Shown: in pieces, positions 23,233 to 30,765 of the stretch
Position numbering within the stretch: the stretch's first letter is position 1
How the letters are laid out: each line of letters opens with the position of its first letter
Assembly (NCBI GenBank): GCA_900546845.1
Contig: UREK01000020.1
Location: 1 to 37,909, forward strand
DNA: 37,909 bases
Direction: 5' to 3'
From: an uncultured Eubacteriales bacterium
GTDB taxonomy: Bacteria > Bacillota > Clostridia > Christensenellales > CAG-138
Made by a program: the position numbers and the translations under genes
The notes under the pieces: model-generated
The model's input: only the letters and a program-made list of their open reading frames with translations
What the model was told of the DNA's origin: nothing
The model's database searches: none

Positions 23233-24551
23233 ACCTCACCCCTATGCTCCAAAGCATGGACGCCTGGGAAACCTACCTTTGCGCGCCGGAAGGCGCAGCC
23301 ACCCTTCGCTTTTTATATGGGGAGGATCACGCTACGCAGGCAGCGCGTTACCGCCGCGCGCTGCGTGGCTTTGCTCGGCGCTTCGGCGAACACCCTGTAA
23401 CGCTCCTGAGCGCGCCCGGCCGCACGGAGCTTTGCGGAAACCACACGGACCATCAGCATGGCCGCGTGCTCGCCGCTGCGGTTTCGCTCGATCTCATCGC
23501 CGCCGCGCGTCCCAACGGGACGGACGTTATGCGCCTTTTCTCCGAGGGCTATGGAGAATCCTCCGCCACGCTTTCAGTCCTAGCGCCTGTCCCTGAGGAA
23601 GGCGGCACGACCGCCGCGCTTCTGCGCGGCGTTGCGGCGGCGCTTTTGCGCGCCGGTTACCAGGCCTGTGGGTTCGATGCGTTCGTCCTTTCCGACGTGC
23701 CGCAAGGCAGCGGGCTTTCTTCGTCTGCTGCGCTGGAGGTGCTGCTCGGCACGGTTCATAACGCGCTGTGCAACGCGGGCACGATCCCCGCGATGGCGCT
23801 CGCCCGGGCGGGGCAGGCCGCCGAAAACGAATATTTCGGCAAGCCCTGCGGGCTGATGGATCAGGCGGCTTCCGCGCTCGGCAGCGCGCATTTGATCGAC
23901 TTTGCAGATCCGGAGCGGCCGGAGGTGCGCAGGGTTCCCTGCGATTTTTCCACGCACGGATATAACCTCTTCATCGTCAACGCGGGCGGGAGCCATGCGG
24001 ATCTCACGCAGGAATATACCGCTATCCCCGCGGAGATGCGGGCAGTCGCGCAATGTTTCGGCAAAGAAGTCCTGCGCGAAGTGGACCCCGCCGCATTCCG
24101 CGCGCAGCTTCCCGCACTGCGCGGGAGGCTCCATGACCGCGCGCTTCTGCGCGCGATGCACTTCTTCGCGGAAAACGAACGCGTGCTGCAAATGGCTGAA
24201 GCGCTCACGGCTGGGGACATGCCCGCCTGCTGCGCGCGGATGCGGGAATCCGGCGCGTCCTCCATGGCCCTGCTGCAAAACATCTATCCCCTATCCTCCG
24301 CTTCGGAGCGGAGCGTTTCCCTTGCACTTGCGCTCGCACAGGGCTGCCTCGCCGCATGCGGCGGCGCATGGCGCGTGCACGGCGGTGGCTTTGCAGGAAC
24401 CATCCAAGCGCTTGTGCCGGACGCACAGGCGGAGCTGTTTTGCGCCGCGCTTGGCAGCGTATTCGGGCAGGAGCATTGTTTCCGGCTTGCAGTGCGCCCC
24501 GCCGGCAGCTGGACGCTCGGCATGCCGCTCCCGCAGGGCAGACAAGCGTAA
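23229..24551 (+). CDS. galK: Galactokinase family protein
   Basis: A 440-residue GHMP kinase of the galactokinase family, which phosphorylates galactose C1 at the expense of ATP. The galactokinase signature appears as GRTELCGNHTDHQHG at 64-78, the ATP loop VPQGSGLSSSAALE at 157-170, the catalytic base Asp211 in CGLMDQAASALGS, and the C-terminal GGGFAGTIQA. The classical GEHTDY has become GNHTDH, which I remember from many clostridial homologues, so a related sugar is possible. The N-terminal extension of about 50 residues is longer than in E. coli GalK. It is translationally coupled to two methyltransferase genes, not to galT or galE. Confidence 0.85.
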   Translation: MNLTPMLQSMDAWETYLCAPEGAATLRFLYGEDHATQAARYRRALRGFARRFGEHPVTLLSAPGRTELCGNHTDHQHGRVLAAAVSLDLIAAARPNGTDVMRLFSEGYGESSATLSVLAPVPEEGGTTAALLRGVAAALLRAGYQACGFDAFVLSDVPQGSGLSSSAALEVLLGTVHNALCNAGTIPAMALARAGQAAENEYFGKPCGLMDQAASALGSAHLIDFADPERPEVRRVPCDFSTHGYNLFIVNAGGSHADLTQEYTAIPAEMRAVAQCFGKEVLREVDPAAFRAQLPALRGRLHDRALLRAMHFFAENERVLQMAEALTAGDMPACCARMRESGASSMALLQNIYPLSSASERSVSLALALAQGCLAACGGAWRVHGGGFAGTIQALVPDAQAELFCAALGSVFGQEHCFRLAVRPAGSWTLGMPLPQGRQA

Positions 24552-25329
24552 CCCGCATACCGTTTCCTGTGTAGTTTTCTAACGTTCCATAGGATGCTCC
24601 GCTTTTCTTCCGGCGTGTGTTGCGCTGAATTGCTTTTACGAGCATATGCGGGCATGAATTTGGAGAGTTCTATTTAATAGGAAAATTTTTGATTGGCTTT
24701 GCGGAAAGCGGGCTTTCATAGAATGGCCGGAAGATACCTGGGCAGGCGCGCCTCCCCTGCGCCGCGGTCGCGGCCGCTCGGGCCGATTCATTTTTTGGGT
24801 AAGTCTGCATGCGTCCCTTGCGGCAAAGCGCCGGACGTGCTTGCGCCAATGCAGCCTGTTCTGCGCGCTGGGGCATCGCCACACCGCCTCCCTCGGCATG
24901 GAGTGCCGCGGCACGATCTTGGCCATGCCCGCCCCAGAACAGGTGCGCTGGCACATGGCGCGCACATTGTTTTTTTATAGCCAATACGTTTTTATCCCGA
25001 TTCCTTTGCAGGAGTTTCCATTGGAACTTGCAAGCATTCCGTCGTTCCGCCGCTTCTTTTATGCTGTTTTGTCCAATTCCAGCCAACGTTAATCTGCAGC
25101 TCCGTTCCTGCAAGAATTCACATCTCGGATTTCCTGCATTTTCAATGTTTTCTCCTTTGGTTTTAAATGCTTGCTTTTGAATTATTATTCATATTGTATA
25201 TATAAACTTACTCTTCTCCCATAGTGTATCAGTACATAAAAGCGTGAATTCCTCTTAACTTTCTTAACTTTCTCCCAGATTACTCCGCACAAAAAGCAGA
25301 AATTCCACACGCAAAGTATGCAATTGATA
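24552..25329. other. Gene-free stretch between galK and gdhA
   Basis: About 780 bases without a gene I can support. The left part (24700-24990) is GC-rich and has open frames in several phases, none with a ribosome site or known domain. The right part (25140-25300) is AT-rich and contains a short direct repeat of CTTAACTTT. No terminator for galK was recognised. Confidence 0.5.
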
Positions 25330-25358
25330 TTGACATATCTACGCAACGGATTTATGAT
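25330..25358 (+). promoter_or_regulatory. Promoter of gdhA
   Basis: TTGACA, 17 bases, TATGAT. The leader of about 70 bases includes CGGGCATTTCCCGACCGCCCG, which could fold weakly before the ribosome site. Confidence 0.85.
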
Positions 25359-25432
25359 ATGCATGGTACCCGGGCATTTCCCGACCGCCCGAGGCCGTTC
25401 AATTTCCGAAACATTAATTTGGAGGACAAACC

Positions 25433-26779
25433 ATGAACGCCTACATCCAAGAAGTACTCGAAAAGGTAAAAGCGCGTGATTCCCATGAACCCGAGTTTAT
25501 CCAGACCGTAGAAGAGGTTCTCACCTCGCTGGAGCCCGTCATCGAACAGCATCCGGAATATCAGAAGATGCGCCTGCTTGAGCGCCTCGTTGAGCCGGAG
25601 CGCACCATCGAGTTCCGCGTGACTTGGGTCGACGACGCCGGCAACGTGCAGGTGAACCGCGGCTACCGCGTCCAGTTCAACAGCGCTATTGGCCCCTACA
25701 AGGGCGGCCTGCGCTTCGCACGCAACCTGAGCCTTTCCATCGTGAAGTTCCTCGGCTTCGAGCAGACCTTCAAAGACAGCCTCACTTCCTTGCCCATGGG
25801 CGGCGGCAAGGGCGGTTCTGACTTCGATCCCACCGGCAAGAGCGACATGGAGATCATGCGGTTCTGCCAGGCGTTCATGAGCGAACTCTATCGCCACATC
25901 GGCCCCAGCATCGACGTTCCCGCAGGCGACCTCGGCGTCGGCGGCCGCGAAATCGGCTATCTCTTCGGCCAGTATAAGCGCCTTGTCGGCGCTTACGAGA
26001 ACGGCGTGCTCACCGGCAAGGGCCTTTCCTTCGGCGGCTCCCTGATCCGCCCCGAGGCCACCGGCTTTGGCGCTGTGTACTATCTCTGCGAAGTGCTCAA
26101 CCATGAGCATGACACCATCAAGGGCAAGACGATCGCGGTCTCCGGCTTCGGCAACGTGGCTTGGGGCGTGACCAAGAAGGTTGCGGAGCTCGGCGGCAAA
26201 GTTGTCACGCTCTCCGGCCCGGATGGTTACATCTACGATCCCGACGGCATCGTCACCGAAGAGAAGATCAACTACATGCTTGAGATGAACGCAAGCCGCC
26301 GCAACCGCGTGCAGGACTATGCGGACAAGTTCGGCGTAGAGTTCTTCCCCGGCGAGAAGCCCTGGGGCCGCAAGGTTGACATCGTGATGCCCTGCGCGAT
26401 GCAGAACGACGTCCATCTGGATTCCGCGCAGAAGATCGTTGCGAATGGCATCAAGTACTACATCGAAGTAGCCAACATGCCCACCACCAACGAAGCGCTC
26501 TATTACCTCATGGGCCAGGGCCTCATCGTTGCGCCTTCCAAGGCGGTCAATGCGGGCGGCGTCGCGGTTTCCGGCCTCGAAATGAGCCAGAACTCCGAGC
26601 GTCTCTCCTGGACGGCAGAGGAAGTGGATGCGAAGCTCCACGGCATCATGAAGAATATCTACAGCGCCTCTGTGCAGGCTGCGGAAGAGTGCGGCCTCGG
26701 CTACAACCTCGTTGCCGGCGCGAACATCGCGGGCTTCAAGAAGATTGCCGACGCCATGATGGCGCAGGGTCTTGTCTAA
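25433..26779 (+). CDS. gdhA: NADP-type glutamate dehydrogenase
   Basis: A 448-residue hexameric-type glutamate dehydrogenase, converting 2-oxoglutarate and ammonia to glutamate. The family signature PMGGGKGGSDFDP lies at 121-133 with active-site Lys126, after YKGGLRF (Lys90). DVPAGDLGVGGREIGY and the Rossmann segment VSGFGNVAWGV follow. Length and motifs match the bacterial NADP-dependent (GdhA) group. GGAGG precedes the ATG. It is a single-gene transcript between a consensus promoter and a bidirectional terminator. Many codons end in C or G and frequent Lys AAG and Gly GGC suggest high expression. Confidence 0.97.
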   Translation: MNAYIQEVLEKVKARDSHEPEFIQTVEEVLTSLEPVIEQHPEYQKMRLLERLVEPERTIEFRVTWVDDAGNVQVNRGYRVQFNSAIGPYKGGLRFARNLSLSIVKFLGFEQTFKDSLTSLPMGGGKGGSDFDPTGKSDMEIMRFCQAFMSELYRHIGPSIDVPAGDLGVGGREIGYLFGQYKRLVGAYENGVLTGKGLSFGGSLIRPEATGFGAVYYLCEVLNHEHDTIKGKTIAVSGFGNVAWGVTKKVAELGGKVVTLSGPDGYIYDPDGIVTEEKINYMLEMNASRRNRVQDYADKFGVEFFPGEKPWGRKVDIVMPCAMQNDVHLDSAQKIVANGIKYYIEVANMPTTNEALYYLMGQGLIVAPSKAVNAGGVAVSGLEMSQNSERLSWTAEEVDAKLHGIMKNIYSASVQAAEECGLGYNLVAGANIAGFKKIADAMMAQGLV

Positions 26780-26805
26780 GCCAAGTCAGCAGAAACGAAA
26801 AGAGC

Positions 26806-26836
26806 GGGCGGGTTCCACTGGAACCCGCCCCTTTTT
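26806..26836. terminator. Bidirectional terminator between gdhA and the antiporter gene
   Basis: GGGCGGGTTCC and GGAACCCGCCC form a perfect 11-pair stem with loop ACT. TTTTT follows on the plus strand and AAAAGA precedes it, giving TCTTTT on the minus strand. It serves the convergent gdhA and antiporter genes. Confidence 0.9.
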
Positions 26837-26850
26837 GCATGCCGCCGTGC

Positions 26851-28068
26851 TCAGTGCGCAGTGGTCTTTTTCCGGCCCGGTCTCTTGTGTTCCGGGAACG
26901 CATCGGGTGGAATCTCGCCGGAACGCACAAGCGCGATGCGCGTCACGACTGGCCCAATGAGCTCATACACCAGCGTTGCGCACAGCACAACGGCACGGAT
27001 CTGCGCACCGTATTCCGGCAGCTTCGTCATGACAACCTGCGCCATGCCAATGGCCACGCCCGCCTGCGGCAAGAGCGTCAAACCGAGGTACTTGCGGATC
27101 TTCGGCTCGCTCTTCACCACGCTTGCGCCAAGCGCCGCGCCAAAGTATTTGCCCAGCGAGCGCGCAAGGATATAGAGCACGCCAAGAAGCCCTACCGTGG
27201 TCAGCACCTGCAGATCCAGCTCCGCCCCGGAGATGATGAAAAACAGCATGAACAGCGGCGGAGTCCAGCGGTCTGCGTTCTCGATGAGCGCCTCGGAATC
27301 CGTTCGGAGGTTCACCATTGCCGCGCCGATGGCCATGCTGGTCAAAAGCGCGCTCAGGCCATAGCGGTCCGCCAGCGCCACGCCCGTGAACACCGCTGCG
27401 ATCATCAGCGAAAGGCGGTTTGCGCGCGAGCGGAAGAAGCGCAGCAGGAAGGAAAGCGCCGCGCCGATCACCGCGCCGGCCACGAGCGAAAGCACGATCT
27501 CCAGCAGTGGGGAAACAAGCATGTTTTGCAGCGTGGGCACGGCGCCGCTCGTCAAGGACTGTGCCATCGCGAGCGAGATCGCAAATGCCGCAAGGCCGAT
27601 CGCATCGTCCATTGCGACGACGGAAAGCAGCGTGTTCGTCATCGTGCCCTGCGCGCGGTATTGCCGCACCACCATCAGCGTTGCTGCGGGAGCGGTTGCC
27701 GTGGCGATCGCGCCAAGTGTGAGCGCAAGCGGGACGTCGAACCCGCAGGCGATCAGCACCACATCCACGAGCGCGAGCGCACAGAGCGACTGGAACACAG
27801 TAATGATCATCGCCTTCCCGCCTACGCGCTTCAGGCTTTCCCGCTTGAACTCACCGCCGATGGAAAAGGCGATGAACCCGAGCGCAATGCTCGTGAGCTG
27901 AGATACGCCCGCAAGGACGCTCTCATCAAACAGGTTCAGACAGTACGGGCCCACCACGAGGCCCGCGATCAGGTATGCCGTCACATTCGGCAGGTTCACT
28001 TTTTTCGCAAGGCGCGTCAGCAGCAGCCCGAGGGTCATTGCACCCGCCAAACAAAGCAACGTATTCAT
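26851..28068 (-). CDS. Cation:proton antiporter, CPA2 family
   Basis: A 405-residue membrane protein with about 11-12 hydrophobic segments and a short basic tail (KRPGRKKTTAH). CPA2 marks are the TATAPAATL unwound helix at 123-131 and the paired ion-binding aspartates Asp154-Asp155 in VAMDDAIGL. Such proteins exchange Na+ or K+ for protons across the cytoplasmic membrane. It lacks the TrkA-N/RCK regulatory domain of the KefB/C type. Its start codon overlaps the stop codon of the upstream PII-like gene (ATGA, four bases), so the two are coupled and the small protein is the likely regulator. Confidence 0.9.
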   Translation of the reverse strand: MNTLLCLAGAMTLGLLLTRLAKKVNLPNVTAYLIAGLVVGPYCLNLFDESVLAGVSQLTSIALGFIAFSIGGEFKRESLKRVGGKAMIITVFQSLCALALVDVVLIACGFDVPLALTLGAIATATAPAATLMVVRQYRAQGTMTNTLLSVVAMDDAIGLAAFAISLAMAQSLTSGAVPTLQNMLVSPLLEIVLSLVAGAVIGAALSFLLRFFRSRANRLSLMIAAVFTGVALADRYGLSALLTSMAIGAAMVNLRTDSEALIENADRWTPPLFMLFFIISGAELDLQVLTTVGLLGVLYILARSLGKYFGAALGASVVKSEPKIRKYLGLTLLPQAGVAIGMAQVVMTKLPEYGAQIRAVVLCATLVYELIGPVVTRIALVRSGEIPPDAFPEHKRPGRKKTTAH

Positions 28069-28415
28069 GTCCTGTTCTTGGTTACTCCTTCAAAATGCAT
28101 GACCGGCACGGAAAACATCACTCCAGTGTTTGGTTCGTCAAAGCTGCCGCATACGGATTGGATGGCCTCCTTTGCCGCAAGGATGTTCTCATCCTTCATC
28201 ACGGCAAGCACCATCTTGCCTTCGCCCGTCTCCTCCGTGTTGAACAAGCTGCGCAAGGATCCAAAAAGCGCCGGCGCTTCGCCGCTTGTTGCCAACATAT
28301 GCGCCATGCCCTCGCAGTTCACTACCGTCGCGCCGTTAACGCCCGCTTCCGCAAGCCGTGCAAGCACCACCGGAACTTTTTCCACGTGGTTCGTAATGAA
28401 ATACAGCAGTTGCAT
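28065..28415 (-). CDS. Small PII-like (ferredoxin-fold) partner of the antiporter
   Basis: A 116-residue soluble protein. The pattern MQLLYFITNHVEKVPVVLAR, an AGVNGATVVNCEGM turn and a KMVLAVMKDENILAAKEAIQ second half fits a beta-alpha-beta repeat of the GlnB/PII-like fold. The canonical PII T-loop Tyr and GlnB signatures are absent. The ATG at 28415 has GGAGGAG nine bases upstream. It is the first gene of the antiporter operon. PII-like proteins encoded beside transporters usually bind a nucleotide and gate the transporter; here this is inferred from fold pattern and coupling. A plain unknown protein is the alternative. Confidence 0.7.
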   Translation of the reverse strand: MQLLYFITNHVEKVPVVLARLAEAGVNGATVVNCEGMAHMLATSGEAPALFGSLRSLFNTEETGEGKMVLAVMKDENILAAKEAIQSVCGSFDEPNTGVMFSVPVMHFEGVTKNRT

Positions 28416-28449
28416 CTGCCACTTCTCCTCCCATTTGAAATACTTATTT

Positions 28450-28478
28450 GTTATACGCTTATTTTTTGAGTTTGTCAA
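28450..28478 (-). promoter_or_regulatory. Promoter of the PII-like/antiporter operon
   Basis: On the minus strand: TTGACA, 17 bases, TATAAC, about 35 bases before the start codon, in an AT-rich stretch. Confidence 0.85.
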
Positions 28479-28516
28479 TATAATTAATACGAAAATTTTT
28501 TTCATTATGTTTCGAC

Positions 28517-28541
28517 AAAAAAAGGCGAACCGGAGTTCGCC
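28517..28541 (-). terminator. Terminator of the lipoprotein gene at 28571
   Basis: On the minus strand GGCGAAC and GTTCGCC pair around the loop TCCG and are followed by seven T. It lies 30 bases after the lipoprotein stop codon. Confidence 0.9.
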
Positions 28542-28570
28542 CTTGGATCTGCATTTGCATTCTGCGCCGT

Positions 28571-29554
28571 TCAAGCTTCCATGATCGCCCGGATTTCCCG
28601 CACAAGACGCCCCAGCTCCTCATAGCCAAAAAGCGCACGGTTAACATAGGAAACATACACGCTGTCGTTCTGATCGATCTGCACATAGCCTTGCATCGGG
28701 TTCACGGAGAAGCGGTAGTTCTGCTTCGCGTCCGGGCTTTGCATCAGGAAGAACAGGTAAACCGCCCCTTCCTCCAGCGCCGGCGCATTTTCCTCGCCAT
28801 AGGAGATCGCCTTGAGTGTGGCCGCGTCCACAAGGTTCGCACTCATCGCCGGGGCATATACAAGCTCAACCGCGTCGCCATAATTGAGCGCGCCCTTCAG
28901 CGCACCGTATGCTTCCACCCGCGCGATCGCAGCAGGCAGCGTGTTTTCTACGATAGTCCCGTCTGTCTGCGCGCGGAAAGGCATATCCTCGACGCCGGAA
29001 ACAGAGCTGACGCGCCCAATGAAGATCTCGTCCGCAGCCTCAATGAGCGCAGAGAGCGTCTTGTAATAGTATGCCGTCGCAGGCGCGGTGATCACCGCGT
29101 TCATTCGTTCAATATCCTGCTTGATTTCGGAAAGTGAAAGCTGCGTGCCGGAAAATGAAACCGTCCCGTTTTCGGAAACCGGAAGCGGCGCGTCCGAAAG
29201 CAGCTCGTAGCGGCGCATGTCCTCGGTGTGATACGCATCTTCACCCTCGGCAAGATAGAGCAGGTAGGTTTCGCCTGTCTTCATAGCGCCCTGTGTGCAG
29301 TGGATCACGTCTCCCGCCCCAGCGCTGCCCGCGATCACTTCCTCGACGCAGAGGTCATAACAGGTATCGCCGTCGCTGTTGGTGTGGGATTGTACACATT
29401 TGCCCATGACCACAAGCGCCGCGCTTTTATAGATGCGCTGCGCATCGGAAAGCGCGCGCTCGCCGGAAAGCGGCGCGCCGGCAGGGACCGCGCAGGCGCA
29501 TGCGAACACGCATATGAGCAAAGCCATTGCGACCGGTTTCCAGAACGATTTCAT
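28571..29554 (-). CDS. Exported lipoprotein with two related beta-barrel-like units
   Basis: A 327-residue protein with signal MKSFWKPVAMALLICVFACA and Cys at 19 or 21 as the likely lipidation site. The mature part has two similar units, each starting with a strand of the type SAALVVMGKCV or ADEIFIGRVSSV and containing a YLLYLAEGE or YLFFLMQS strand. This recalls the OB-fold of TIMP/netrin-like domains, which is my inference. It lies at the outer face of the membrane. The ATG at 29554 follows GGGAGGGGAG. It is a single gene with its own terminator. No function can be given. Confidence 0.82.
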   Translation of the reverse strand: MKSFWKPVAMALLICVFACACAVPAGAPLSGERALSDAQRIYKSAALVVMGKCVQSHTNSDGDTCYDLCVEEVIAGSAGAGDVIHCTQGAMKTGETYLLYLAEGEDAYHTEDMRRYELLSDAPLPVSENGTVSFSGTQLSLSEIKQDIERMNAVITAPATAYYYKTLSALIEAADEIFIGRVSSVSGVEDMPFRAQTDGTIVENTLPAAIARVEAYGALKGALNYGDAVELVYAPAMSANLVDAATLKAISYGEENAPALEEGAVYLFFLMQSPDAKQNYRFSVNPMQGYVQIDQNDSVYVSYVNRALFGYEELGRLVREIRAIMEA

Positions 29555-29708
29555 GCCGCGCTCCCCTCCCGTTTGAATTCATAGTTTGTTCATCACTCTT
29601 ATCATAGACGATTTTGTGCCCCAAAAGGTTGCACAAAAGTAAACTTATTATTAATTTCGCCTTAATTTCCTGTTTCAATTCCGAAAAACAACGCATTCCA
29701 GGCGCAGA

Positions 29709-30302
29709 TCACATCTCGCGCCTGCCCTCGACGGCCTTGAGCAGCGTCATTTCGTCTACATATTCCAAGTTCCCGCCGATGGGGATGCCATGCGCGATGC
29801 GCGTGACGCGCACGCCCTTTGGCTTGAGCAGGCGCGCGATGTAGGACGCCGTCGCCTCGCCCTCCACGTCCGGGTTCGTCGCAAGGATCACTTCCTTCAC
29901 GCCCTCGTTCTCCACCCGCGCAAGCAGCTCTTTGATGCGGATGTCATCCGGGCCGACGCCGTCCATCGGGGAAATCGTGCCGTGCAGAACATGGTATTTC
30001 CCGCGGAACTCCCGCAGCTTTTCCATGGAAAAAACGTCCCGCGCATCGCGCACCACGCAGAGCACGTCGCTCTTGCGCGCTGCGTCCGCGCAGATGGCGC
30101 AGGGCTCGACGTCGGTATAATTGCCGCAGATAGGGCAATAGCGCACGGTATCCCGCGCGCGCGTGATTGCCGCCGCAAGCTCCCGCGCATTGCCCTCCGG
30201 CATGTCCAGAATATGGTACGCCAGCCGCTGCGCGCTTTTCGCGCCGATGCCGGGCAGCCGCGCAAGCTGCGTCGTGAGCGCGTTGATCGCTTCGATGCTC
30301 AT
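29709..30302 (-). CDS. recR: Recombination protein RecR
   Basis: A 197-residue RecR, which acts with RecF and RecO to load RecA on gapped DNA. Visible are the helix-hairpin-helix LPGIGAKSAQRLAYHIL (residues 15-31), the zinc-binding CPICGNYTDVEPCAIC (about 56-71), and the Toprim segment ATNPDVEGEATA followed by RIAHGIPIGGNLEYVD. Length is standard. It follows ebfC by ten bases in the conserved dnaX-ebfC-recR order. No terminator was seen after it. Confidence 0.97.
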   Translation of the reverse strand: MSIEAINALTTQLARLPGIGAKSAQRLAYHILDMPEGNARELAAAITRARDTVRYCPICGNYTDVEPCAICADAARKSDVLCVVRDARDVFSMEKLREFRGKYHVLHGTISPMDGVGPDDIRIKELLARVENEGVKEVILATNPDVEGEATASYIARLLKPKGVRVTRIAHGIPIGGNLEYVDEMTLLKAVEGRREM

Positions 30303-30312
30303 CCCGCCGCGC

Positions 30313-30645
30313 TTAGAAGCCGAGGTTCATGCCGCCAGTGACGCGGTTCATCTCGCTCGCCATAGTTTCATCCGCCATACGCAGCGCCTCGTTCACCGCC
30401 GCCAGCACAAGATCCTGAAGCATTTCCACATCGTCCGGATCCACGCACGCCGGGTCGATCTCGATCGCTTTCACGACCTTGCTGCCGAGCACCGTGGCCT
30501 TCACCACGCCGCCGCCCGCCGCCGCCGTAAACTCGCGCTCGGAGATCTCCTGCTGCAAGCGCTGCACATCCTGCTGCATCTTCTGCGCCTGCTTCATTAA
30601 CTGCTGCATGTTGCCGCCCATGCCGGGGAAGCCGCCTCGTGCCAT
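30313..30645 (-). CDS. ebfC: YbaB/EbfC nucleoid-associated protein
   Basis: A 110-residue protein of the YbaB/EbfC family, small dimeric DNA-binding proteins that bind the nucleoid. The Met- and Gln-rich start (NMQQLMKQAQKMQQDVQRLQ) forms the N-terminal helix, followed by VKATVLGSKVVKAIEIDP and VEMLQDLVLAAVNEA, all typical. The ATG at 30645 follows AGGAGG. It lies between dnaX and recR, its usual place. Confidence 0.95.
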   Translation of the reverse strand: MARGGFPGMGGNMQQLMKQAQKMQQDVQRLQQEISEREFTAAAGGGVVKATVLGSKVVKAIEIDPACVDPDDVEMLQDLVLAAVNEALRMADETMASEMNRVTGGMNLGF

Positions 30646-30694
30646 AAAAACCTCCTGAACCGTAGCGTTATGCCAAAATAGATTGAAACAAGTT

Positions 30695-30724
30695 ATTATA
30701 CCATACGGCGGGCCTGTTCCACAA
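30695..30724 (-). promoter_or_regulatory. Internal promoter before ebfC-recR
   Basis: On the minus strand: TTGTGG, 18 bases, TATAAT. It lies in the 120-base gap after dnaX and could give ebfC and recR extra transcripts. Confidence 0.5.
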
Positions 30725-30765
30725 CATCTTGCGCAAAATCCCGCCCAAAACGCCAACCCTTGCGG

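Noticed and set aside
24693..25113. Several overlapping frames in the galK-gdhA gap
   Set aside because: All phases are open because of high GC; none has a start signal or recognisable motif.
26689..28584. Long open frame on the plus strand (over 600 codons) across the antiporter and PII-like genes
   Set aside because: Composition rich in His, Arg and Gln with no ribosome site; it is the antisense shadow of two well-supported genes with promoter and terminator.
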